A stretch of 10,735 bases of DNA from a candidate division WWE3 bacterium RIFOXYD1_FULL_39_9 (GTDB lineage Bacteria > Patescibacteriota > WWE3 > UBA101185 > UBA10185), in assembly GCA_001773295.1 (NCBI GenBank), contig MEWG01000023.1, positions 1 to 10,735 on the forward strand. The letters are read 5' to 3'. How positions within the stretch are numbered: the stretch's first letter is position 1; each line of letters begins with the position of its first letter. A program made the position numbers and the translations under genes. Below the pieces are notes generated by a model. It was given only the letters and a program-made list of their open reading frames with translations, had not been told where the DNA came from and did not search any database. Below are positions 1 through 6,548 of this stretch, piece by piece.

Positions 1-273
1 CCTTCATACAGCGATCAGGAAAAACTGGTAATTGCCCGTGACTACCTGATGCCAAAAATTCTGGAGAAATCAGGGTTACGTGAAGACGAATTAGTCATTG
101 ATCCGGATCTTTGGCCGGGAATTGTTCGACCTTTTGGATACGACTCGGGTATTAGAAGTTTAGGACGTACCTTGGAGTCAATTTGTAGAAAAGTTGCAAA
201 AGAAATAGTAGAAGGAAAGACAAAGCAGGTAACGTTAACTGCAGAGAATTTGAAATATTATTTACCAAAGTAA
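1..273 (+). CDS. Lon-like AAA+ ATPase, C-terminal end only (5' truncated by window edge), no protease domain
   Basis: The reading frame is open from base 1 and ends at TAA 271-273, giving 90 visible residues. They match the small alpha-helical lid of the Lon AAA+ module: an EKLVIARDYLMPK segment (Lon: EKL-IA--yLlPKq), then a sensor-2 region FGYDSGIRSLGRTLESICRK (Lon: EAGVRNLER-IakicRK), then a KEIVEG...VTLTAENLKYYL segment matching the Lon end of lid. In normal Lon the S16 serine protease domain (Ser-Lys dyad) follows directly. Here the protein stops three residues after the lid and the next gene begins 2 bases later, so no protease domain exists downstream. What is upstream (N-terminal Lon domain, Walker motifs) lies outside the window. 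It is therefore probably an ATPase or chaperone-like Lon relative rather than a protease. The Lon-family match is clear; the function of the truncated form is inference. Confidence 0.75.
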   Translation, partial: PSYSDQEKLVIARDYLMPKILEKSGLREDELVIDPDLWPGIVRPFGYDSGIRSLGRTLESICRKVAKEIVEGKTKQVTLTAENLKYYLPK

Positions 274-275
274 TT

Positions 276-803
276 ATGAAAACATTAACACTCAAAGAAA
301 TAGATGAAGTAAGAAAAACCGGATATAGACCGAGCGTAATATGCTGCTGTGTGCACGACAAGAAAGTTCTTTTTTTGTACAAGAAAGAATTTAGCATGTG
401 GATGTTTCCTCAATCCAGCGTAAGAAATAAAGAAGAATTGGTCGAGGCCGCAGGCAGGGAAATAAGGGAAGAACTTGGAGAATCCTTTGCCAAAAATTGT
501 AACAGTGCCGATGCCTTTGCGTTTGGCGAAGACATGATCGAATTTTTACCTGAAAAACAAAACTTAGAGGAATTGAAAACTGATGATGGGCAGGAATGCA
601 AAATGTTAGGAAAGAAATATTTTTACTGTGCAGTTGCAGCAAAAGATGAAACCCTAAATATTTCCGAAACTCAATACGACGATCATTATTGGTTGGAGTT
701 TCAACCGGCAATGTTCTTAGCTAAAAAAATTCATCAGCCGGGTAAACGTAGAATTACAATGAAGGCGTTAGAACTGCTTAAGAGTTTAGATTTAATTGGC
801 TAG
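276..803 (+). CDS. Nudix hydrolase, RppH-like (probable RNA 5'-pyrophosphohydrolase)
   Basis: A 175-residue protein, essentially the length of E. coli RppH (176). Near the N-terminus it has GYRPSV (residues 16-21; RppH GYRPNV) and WMFPQ (42-46; RppH WQFPQ), followed by a Nudix box at 47-69 with E53, R61, E62, E65, E66 and G68 in the expected spacing (RE-x2-EE-x-G, metal-binding glutamates). Both glycines that open the box in RppH (PQGG) are serines here (S47, S48). A later YFYCAV strand and a YWLEF segment fit the second half of the RppH fold. RppH removes pyrophosphate from 5'-triphosphate RNA, leaving the 5'-monophosphate ends that RNase J or RNase E prefers. RNase J is encoded two genes downstream. 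The gene starts 2 bases after the Lon-like stop with no Shine-Dalgarno sequence, so it is probably translationally coupled. Nudix membership is certain; the RppH assignment is likely, but another dinucleotide-polyphosphate substrate is possible. Confidence 0.8.
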   Translation: MKTLTLKEIDEVRKTGYRPSVICCCVHDKKVLFLYKKEFSMWMFPQSSVRNKEELVEAAGREIREELGESFAKNCNSADAFAFGEDMIEFLPEKQNLEELKTDDGQECKMLGKKYFYCAVAAKDETLNISETQYDDHYWLEFQPAMFLAKKIHQPGKRRITMKALELLKSLDLIG

Positions 804-804
804 T

Positions 805-1440
805 ATGTTGAACAAAGAGGAAGTCCTAGCACAGATTGAGCGTAACGTTAAAATTTGCCAAAAGTGTAGGTTGTGTAAAGAGGCAACAAACGCAGTTCCC
901 GGAGAGGGTAATATAAACGCCAAAATCGTGTTTATTGGCGAAGCACCGGGAGAAACTGAAGATAAGACAGGTAGACCCTTTGTCGGTCGCGCAGGGCAAC
1001 TCTTGGAAAAAGCACTTTCAAAAATAGGATATAAACGGGAGGATGTCTGGATCGGCAATATCATAAAGCACAGACCTCCTCAAAACAGGGATCCTTTACC
1101 GGATGAAATCGAGATGTGTAAACCTTATTTGGAGATGCAATTAGAAGCCATAAATCCTGTGCTAATAGTTACTTTAGGTAGGTTTTCAATGAATTATTTC
1201 ATACCGGATGGAAAGATTTCCCGGGATCGTGGTAATGTTATACGATCGGGTAAATATCACGTCTATCCTGTGTACCACCCGGCTGCAGCGTTAAGGAATC
1301 CAACGATGATGCAGGGGTTTTTAGATGATTTTATGGGGATTCCAAAAGTGTTAGTAAAAATTGAAAATGAAAGAGAAAATATTAAAGATACGACTGATCT
1401 AACTGACCAAGATGACGGTCAATTGGGTTTGGGCATATAA
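805..1440 (+). CDS. Family 4 (Fe-S type) uracil-DNA glycosylase
   Basis: A 211-residue protein from ATG 805. Motif 1 is GEAPGETED (residues 45-53), followed by GRPFVGRAGQLL (56-67), the family 4 signature. Motif 2 is YHPAAALRNP near residue 160. The enzyme removes uracil from DNA (deaminated cytosine) to start base-excision repair. Family 4 enzymes bind a 4Fe-4S cluster with four cysteines. C18, C21 and C105 are present, but the third ligand, usually Cys in KCRPP, is His here (H89 in KHRPPQNR, 16 residues before C105, the normal spacing). The protein ends in QLGLGI (206-211), resembling a beta sliding-clamp-binding peptide. ATG 805 lies one base after the preceding TAG; an in-frame TTG at 796 would add three residues and overlap the Nudix gene by 8 bases. 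I prefer the ATG, since neither start has a clear Shine-Dalgarno. Family call is confident. Confidence 0.9.
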   Translation: MLNKEEVLAQIERNVKICQKCRLCKEATNAVPGEGNINAKIVFIGEAPGETEDKTGRPFVGRAGQLLEKALSKIGYKREDVWIGNIIKHRPPQNRDPLPDEIEMCKPYLEMQLEAINPVLIVTLGRFSMNYFIPDGKISRDRGNVIRSGKYHVYPVYHPAAALRNPTMMQGFLDDFMGIPKVLVKIENERENIKDTTDLTDQDDGQLGLGI

Positions 1441-1470
1441 CGTGTAGTTGCGTGTCAGAAGAATGAATTT

Positions 1471-2688
1471 ATGGAAGATAGTAATAATAAAGTGAATACA
1501 ATTTATAAAGAAGAAAATTTCGCGGGAAATCCGTTGAAAATTATAAAACTGGGAAGTGATGTCGGTGCTACAAAAAACATGACGGTTTATGAAACCGCAA
1601 ATGACATAATTATTGTAGATTGCGGCATCGGATTTCCGGATAGTGAATTATTTGGAGTGGATGTTGTAATCCCGGATGTAACTTATCTGTTGGATAACAA
1701 ACATAAGTTAAGGGGTTTATTTGTAACTCATGCTCACGAAGACCATTTGGGAGCAATCCCTTATGTAATAGATGAATTAAATGTTCCAATTTACGCAAAT
1801 AAATTGGTTCAGGGATTTATAAAGGAAAGGCTTAAGGACAAATATCAGACAGCACAGGTGGAAAATGTAAGTTTCAACCTAATTACGCCTGAAACCGACG
1901 AAATAACCGTAGGAGACTTTAAGGTTAAGGCGTTTGGGATAAACCACTCAGTACCCTCCGGCATGGGTTTTGCAATAAAAACTCCTCAGGGGACAGTTTT
2001 ACACATTGCAGACTATAAAATTGACTTTACACCGGTCTTAGATAAACCAATTGAGTTGGGCAAAATCGCCAATTATGGCGATGCCGGAGTTTTGTGTCTT
2101 TTGTCAGACTGCTTAGGCGTAACGACAGAAGGTTTTACAAAATCGGAAAGAACACTTAATGAGACCTTTGGACATTTCTTTGAAAAGGCGGAAGGTAGAC
2201 AAATATTTGTTACAACAATATCCTCTAACATTTCCAGAATGTACCAAATAATAAACGCTGCCAAGAAATACGGTAGAAAAGTAGTTTTCTCAGGTAGATC
2301 CATGGAGCAGAGCTCAAGAGTTGCCAGAGAATTAGGATACCTTCCGTTCGATGACACGGAGTTTGTAGACGAAAAAGAAGCGGAGAATTACAAACAAGAT
2401 TCACTGGTTTATGTAATTGCCGGTTGTTATGGCCAGAGTGGTTCAGGTTTAGAAAGACTAAGCCGTGGAGAGCATCAAAACATTCAGTTGATGGATGACG
2501 CGTTGGTGATCTTTTCTGCGGATCCAAATCCCCCAGGAGTTCAGGAACCTGTTGAGCGTTTATTGCACAATCTAACAGTTAGAGGTTCTGAGGTTATTTA
2601 CAGCGAAATACAAGACAATCTCCACGTTTCAGGACATGGTTTGAAAGGGGATATAATGACCGTAACCGCTTTATCTAAGGCTAAATAA
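1471..2688 (+). CDS. rnj: Ribonuclease J, N-terminal 405 residues (metallo-beta-lactamase/beta-CASP catalytic part), ended by an in-frame TAA
   Basis: RNase J is a 5'-3' exonuclease and endonuclease for mRNA decay and rRNA processing. The metallo-beta-lactamase core is visible: LGSDVGATKNMTVYE (27-41), the zinc motif HAHEDH (87-92, HxHxDH), H159 in NHSVPSG, and D181 in LHIADYKID. The beta-CASP domain spans roughly 220-350 (IFVTTISSNISRMYQ, VVFSGRSM), and the second zinc-site motif HVSGHG is at 385-390. The gene then meets TAA at 2686-2688. Homology does not end there: the same frame continues for 169 codons with the rest of a standard RNase J (see 2689-3195). As encoded, the product keeps the active-site histidines and aspartates but lacks the end of the catalytic fold and the dimerisation domain. 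A weak AGAAG lies 12 bases upstream of ATG 1471. The preceding gap is 30 bases. Confidence 0.93.
   Translation: MEDSNNKVNTIYKEENFAGNPLKIIKLGSDVGATKNMTVYETANDIIIVDCGIGFPDSELFGVDVVIPDVTYLLDNKHKLRGLFVTHAHEDHLGAIPYVIDELNVPIYANKLVQGFIKERLKDKYQTAQVENVSFNLITPETDEITVGDFKVKAFGINHSVPSGMGFAIKTPQGTVLHIADYKIDFTPVLDKPIELGKIANYGDAGVLCLLSDCLGVTTEGFTKSERTLNETFGHFFEKAEGRQIFVTTISSNISRMYQIINAAKKYGRKVVFSGRSMEQSSRVARELGYLPFDDTEFVDEKEAENYKQDSLVYVIAGCYGQSGSGLERLSRGEHQNIQLMDDALVIFSADPNPPGVQEPVERLLHNLTVRGSEVIYSEIQDNLHVSGHGLKGDIMTVTALSKAK
2686..2688 (+). other. In-frame TAA interrupting RNase J
   Basis: Codons around it read gct aaa TAA tat att cca atc, that is A-K-stop-Y-I-P-I. In RNase J homologues the sequence is K-P-K-Y-F-I-P-V, so the stop occupies the first aromatic position. 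One base change from a Tyr codon (TAT or TAC) gives TAA. No insertion or deletion is needed, because the frame is identical on both sides. Confidence 0.85.
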
Positions 2689-3195
2689 TATATTCCAATC
2701 GGCGGAACTGCCGCAAAACAGAGAGCCTACACAAATATGGCTAAAGATCTAGGAATTGAACGTGAAAGAGTTTTTGAACTTTTGGAAGGCGACGTTTTGG
2801 AATTCAGAGACGGCAAGGCTAAACTTGGCGAGAGGATAGAAGTTAAACCGGTTTACATCGACGGTAGATTCAAAAAAGAATTGAGCCCTGTTGTTGTAAA
2901 AGACAGAGAGCAGTTGTCAGAAGAAGGTGTGTTTGTTGCTGTAATACCGATTGACGCTTCAGGAAAACTTTATCCAAATAAAGTGGAAATAGTTACTCGT
3001 GGGTTTATTTATGTAAAAAGCTCGCAAGCTCTAATGGACAAATCCCGCAAGTTTATAACTGAGAAGCTGAACAAACTGGAAAAAGAGAAAGATTGGAACA
3101 GCGTAAGAAGGAAAGTTGAAAGGGACCTAGATAAGTTCCTGTTCAAGGAGACAGGTAGGTCGCCTTTGATAATTGTACATACAATTGTCATCTAA
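2689..3195 (+). pseudogene. rnj: Ribonuclease J, C-terminal part, same frame as 1471-2688 after the stop
   Basis: Directly after the TAA, in the same frame, comes YIPIGGTAAKQRAY, which aligns to the KYFIPVHGE-YR stretch of RNase J. It is followed by LGIERERVFELLEGDVLEF (the 'v-p-nif-le-Gdvlel' segment) and then the C-terminal domain (EELSEEGVF-VAVIPID type strand, VTRGFIYVKSS, a charged helix, and a GRSPLIIVHTIVI end). Total coding length with the first part is 574 positions, normal for RNase J. If translated separately, the first ATG is 2737, giving 152 residues, but no clear Shine-Dalgarno precedes it and initiation there would drop the first 16 conserved residues. Options are a real nonsense mutation, an assembly or consensus error, stop-codon read-through, or a split two-chain enzyme. 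The His usual in the PVHGE motif is Gly here (PIGG). I recall this from Patescibacteria RNase J but cannot verify it. FtsK starts 3 bases after this stop. Confidence 0.8.
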
Positions 3196-3197
3196 AT

Positions 3198-5483
3198 ATG
3201 CCCAGAGGTAGAAAAAAGAAAATAAAATTGAGTCTGAATATCAAACCAGAAACTTCAAAGACGATTGCTGCGTTAATGCTGATTTTGTTTGGAGTTTTGT
3301 CTCTGGTTTCATTTATTGCACCGGATTACACGTTAAACGAAAAGATCCAGGTTCTTTGGAGAACGCTTTTCGGCAATGTGGCAATTATGGTGCCGTTTCT
3401 ACTTTTTATCTTTGCGCTATTATTTGTTGACGCAGTAAAGATAAGACTCAAAGAACCAAAATTTATTATTGGAATCTTTGTCTTGTTCATGACTCTAACC
3501 GGAGTGTTCCAACTTTTCGTTTCTGGCGACGATTCATACGAAGTTGCACAAGAAGGCGGCGGTGGAGGACTAATAGGTTACAAGATTGTAGATATATTAA
3601 CTAACACAATAAGTATTTACGGAGCCGTAATTGTTCTTTTGACTGCCATACTACTTTCATTTGTAATAATTTTTGATATCTCATTAGATCAGATCTTAGG
3701 TTTTGTTCAAAGCTTATTTGGAAATATTAAATTTTCAGAAATTTTCAGTAAGTTTAGCAACGCACGAAGTTCCGTTGACGATGATTCCATAGAAATTTCT
3801 ACCGGGATGGTCACGTCTGAAAACGAAGCTTCGATGGCAGCACATTCGACAGAGACATCAGGCTTTGAAAAGAAACATTCGTCAGGTGACGATTTTGCCT
3901 TTGAAGTTGTTCCTTCTATGTCAGAACCTCAGTCAGGCACTCAGGGGACTCTACCTACTTCAATTAACTCACTTGCGCACGGAACCCCGACACTGCCTTA
4001 TATGGATAGGGTGTGGCAGACTCCGCCTCTGGATATTTTGATGGATTCGGATGAAAAGGTCGCTGACTCTGGGGATACCGATTTGAGAGGTAAAAAGATT
4101 AAGGATACTCTCAAGGCTTTTGGAATTGACGTGGACATTGCCGATACCAAAGTCGGCCCGTCTGTAACTCAATATGCTTTAAAACTTAAAGAAGAGTCCG
4201 GAATCAAAGTATCAAAGATTGCAAGTTTGCAAAATGATATTGCGTTAGCATTAGCTTCGCCTACAGGTTCAGTAAGAATCGAGGCGCCAATTCCCGGAAA
4301 ATCCTTAATTGGTATTGAGGTTCCTAATAATACTAGAGCTATAGTTTCATTTAAGTCGTTGATATCTTCTGAGCCTATGAAGAGCCTTAAGTCTAAATTG
4401 GGAATAGTGCTGGGTAAAGATGTCGGCGGTCGGGTACATGTTTACGACATAGGAAAAATGCCTCACATGCTTATCGCCGGTACTACTGGTTCAGGTAAAT
4501 CTATCTTTATTCACAATATTTTGTTTTCTATTTTGTATAGAGCAAGTCCACAAGAAGTTAAAATTATTTTAATAGATCCAAAAAGAGTCGAGCTTTCTCA
4601 CTATAGTGACATACCCCATCTTTTGACCCCAGTTGTTACCGATTCACGTAAGGCTGCCGGCTCTCTTAATTGGGCTGTAGGGGAAATGGAACGAAGGTAC
4701 AAATTATTTGAGGCAGCAAAAGTAAGAAATATCGAAGGCTATAACGAGAAATCCGGATTCCAGGCATTACACTACATTGTAATTGTCGTTGAAGAGTTCC
4801 CGGAGGTTATGGCAGTAGATCAAGCAGGTGTAGAAAAGACGGTTATTAGGTTGGCGCAGTTAGCACGTGCGACAGGTATACACTTGATGTTGGCCCTCCA
4901 AAGACCCTCTACGGACATCATTACAGGTCTTATCAAAGCAAATATTCCTTGTAGAGTCGCGTTTAACGTTTTGAGCCAAGTAGATTCAAGGGTAATTATC
5001 GATCAGCCGGGAGCCGAAAAGCTACTCGGACGTGGAGATATGCTATTCATTCCTCCCGATGTTTCAAAACCAGTGAGACTTCAAGCGGCACTTATAACCG
5101 ACAAAGAGATTGCCGATCTTGTTACATTTTTAAAGAGCCGCGGAGTTCCGCCTGATTATAATCACGAAATATTACAAGCTTCCGAACAACCTAAGGGGAA
5201 TACGTCTAGCGGTGGCGGTGATGGCGATGAACTGTTTGATCAGGCAGTAGATTTAGTAGTTTCAGCACAGAAGGCGTCGTCCTCTTTACTTCAGAGAAAG
5301 CTATCTATCGGGTATGCCCGTGCTGCACGAATAATTGATTTACTTGAGGCAAAAGGCATTATTGGTCCGCCAGACGGAAGCAAACCACGTGAAGTTTTGA
5401 TTGACGGAATGTCTACATTTGATCCAATGGAAAATAGTGGAAATACTCCAGACAATTCGGATACAATAAGTGAAATACTTTAA
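3198..5483 (+). CDS. ftsK: FtsK/SpoIIIE-type DNA translocase
   Basis: A 761-residue, septum-associated dsDNA pump for chromosome segregation. A basic N-terminus (PRGRKKKIK) is followed by four predicted membrane helices (about 21-41, 61-80, 88-108, 137-160) with the family's glycine-rich GGGGGLIGY stretch (119-127) before the fourth. A low-complexity Ser/Thr/Glu linker (about 180-270) leads to the alpha/beta motor: Walker A GTTGSGKS at 428-435, then LIDPKRVEL, RLAQLARATGIHL, LQRPSTDIITGLIKANIP and GAEKLLGRGDML. A C-terminal winged-helix gamma domain (about 678-735, ELFDQAVDLVVS...) normally recognises KOPS/SRS DNA sequences. The Walker B stretch reads IVIVVEEFPEV, with Glu at position 532 where FtsK normally has Asp (VDEFADLM), and LATQRPS reads LALQRPS. 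ATG 3198 is 2 bases after the RNase J stop. Confidence 0.95.
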   Translation: MPRGRKKKIKLSLNIKPETSKTIAALMLILFGVLSLVSFIAPDYTLNEKIQVLWRTLFGNVAIMVPFLLFIFALLFVDAVKIRLKEPKFIIGIFVLFMTLTGVFQLFVSGDDSYEVAQEGGGGGLIGYKIVDILTNTISIYGAVIVLLTAILLSFVIIFDISLDQILGFVQSLFGNIKFSEIFSKFSNARSSVDDDSIEISTGMVTSENEASMAAHSTETSGFEKKHSSGDDFAFEVVPSMSEPQSGTQGTLPTSINSLAHGTPTLPYMDRVWQTPPLDILMDSDEKVADSGDTDLRGKKIKDTLKAFGIDVDIADTKVGPSVTQYALKLKEESGIKVSKIASLQNDIALALASPTGSVRIEAPIPGKSLIGIEVPNNTRAIVSFKSLISSEPMKSLKSKLGIVLGKDVGGRVHVYDIGKMPHMLIAGTTGSGKSIFIHNILFSILYRASPQEVKIILIDPKRVELSHYSDIPHLLTPVVTDSRKAAGSLNWAVGEMERRYKLFEAAKVRNIEGYNEKSGFQALHYIVIVVEEFPEVMAVDQAGVEKTVIRLAQLARATGIHLMLALQRPSTDIITGLIKANIPCRVAFNVLSQVDSRVIIDQPGAEKLLGRGDMLFIPPDVSKPVRLQAALITDKEIADLVTFLKSRGVPPDYNHEILQASEQPKGNTSSGGGDGDELFDQAVDLVVSAQKASSSLLQRKLSIGYARAARIIDLLEAKGIIGPPDGSKPREVLIDGMSTFDPMENSGNTPDNSDTISEIL

Positions 5484-5513
5484 AACACTTTTGCCCGGTG
5501 CCAAGTACCATTC

Positions 5514-6233
5514 ATGACAAAATCAATTGGAGAAATTTTGAAAAGAGCGAGAGAGAAGAAGCGCATGAGTGTGGAAGATGTTTATAAACAGATTAAGATT
5601 CACCCTTCATACTTAAAAGCCCTAGAAACAGATAATTACACAGTCTTTTCCGGAAAAGTACATTCTAAAGGTTTTTTAAAATTGTACTCTGATTTTTTGG
5701 GACTAAATGTCTTAGAAGTTATGGCTTTATGGAGACGAGAGTATGAACATGAGTTTGAGGACAAGAAAGAAGAAAGATTTTTTCAAAAAAAGTATATCGA
5801 GACTCCCAACTTTATTATTACTCCGACTGCGATTTTGATTACCTTCGTTTTTGTTGCTGTAATGGCCTTTTTCGGCTACTTATATTATCAATACAAGAAT
5901 TTTACAGGTGCGCCGGCGTTGAATATTTACTATCCGGCAGACAACTTAGTTACTGAAACAAGCATTTTAGACATTACTGGAAAAACGGATTTAGATTCAG
6001 AAGTTTATATTAATAATCAAAAAATTATTCTCGGACCCGACGGTTCGTTTGCTGAGTCCGTAAAGTTAAAAGAAGGTTTAAATACAATTAGTATCAGATC
6101 AGTTAATAAGTTGGCTAAATCCACAGAATATGTTAGAACAATTATATTCAGACCTGAAGAAATAGAAATTCCTGTATTAAAAGAAGTTGCAGGGGAATCT
6201 ACTCAATCCACCGGGAGTGAGGAATTGCCCTAA
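5514..6233 (+). CDS. RodZ-like membrane protein with N-terminal helix-turn-helix domain
   Basis: 239 residues. Residues about 5-65 form the cro/C1-like helix-turn-helix typical of RodZ (IGEILKRAREKKRMSVEDV, then HPSYLKALETDNY and KGFLKLYSDFLGL). After a charged linker (75-98) there is one membrane helix (about 102-126), then an extracytoplasmic beta-rich domain (about 135-214), with LNIYYPADNLVTETSILDI and DLDSEVYINNQKI strands resembling the immunoglobulin-like domains found in bacterial surface proteins. In RodZ the HTH does not bind DNA; it contacts MreB and couples the cytoskeleton to wall synthesis. I see no MreB gene here. The gene lies 30 bases after ftsK and is likely in the same transcript, which fits a division and shape theme. 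The outer domain is shorter than in E. coli RodZ. RodZ-like is secure at the domain level; the exact role is inferred. Confidence 0.8.
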   Translation: MTKSIGEILKRAREKKRMSVEDVYKQIKIHPSYLKALETDNYTVFSGKVHSKGFLKLYSDFLGLNVLEVMALWRREYEHEFEDKKEERFFQKKYIETPNFIITPTAILITFVFVAVMAFFGYLYYQYKNFTGAPALNIYYPADNLVTETSILDITGKTDLDSEVYINNQKIILGPDGSFAESVKLKEGLNTISIRSVNKLAKSTEYVRTIIFRPEEIEIPVLKEVAGESTQSTGSEELP

Positions 6234-6242
6234 ATTAAAAAT

Positions 6243-6548
6243 ATGTCAAAAAATAAACAAAAAAATAAGAATGATAGAAGGTTAATAGAAATTAAAAAAG
6301 CACAAAATAAAATGTATGCCCGTGAAACGACTGCGGGTAATAAACCGGCAAGTGAGCAAAAATCGGAAATTGGCAAGTATACTGCCGCCGGATCAGAGGT
6401 ACACGAAAGATTTACACTTCCGGTCAAAGAAATAAAAAAAGATTTAATCAAAAATATAATATTTGCTGTTTTTTCAATTGGAGTTTTATTTGTGCTCAAA
6501 GAGACCGGATTTGGTGTTGACTGGTTTCACAAATTCTTTAGGCTCTAA
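6243..6548 (+). CDS. Small membrane protein of unknown function with one C-terminal transmembrane helix
   Basis: 101 residues. A very lysine/asparagine-rich, hydrophilic N-terminus (SKNKQKNKNDRRLIEIKKAQ) leads through a polar middle to KEIKKDLIKNIIFAVFSIGV, with one hydrophobic helix at about 69-86 and a short charged and aromatic tail (DWFHKFFRL). Lysines before the helix suggest the N-terminal part is cytoplasmic and the last 15 residues are outside. I recognise no family. It starts 9 bases after the RodZ-like stop with no Shine-Dalgarno, so it is probably co-transcribed. Its base composition matches its neighbours and its frame is free of stops, which supports it being real. It ends inside the 3' end of prfB on the other strand (11-base overlap). 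Confidence 0.7.
   Translation: MSKNKQKNKNDRRLIEIKKAQNKMYARETTAGNKPASEQKSEIGKYTAAGSEVHERFTLPVKEIKKDLIKNIIFAVFSIGVLFVLKETGFGVDWFHKFFRL

Noticed and set aside
796..805. TTG 796 as start of the uracil-DNA glycosylase
   Set aside because: It adds only three residues, overlaps the Nudix gene and has no better ribosome-binding site than ATG 805. It cannot be excluded.
1471..3195. UAA read as a sense codon (alternative genetic code)
   Set aside because: At least seven other genes in the window end in TAA at positions that fit their families, so reassignment is not credible. Single-site read-through remains open.
5484..5513. GGTGCCAAGTACC before the RodZ-like gene as a hairpin or operator
   Set aside because: Only three base pairs form at the ends and there is no second copy, so structure is not supported.
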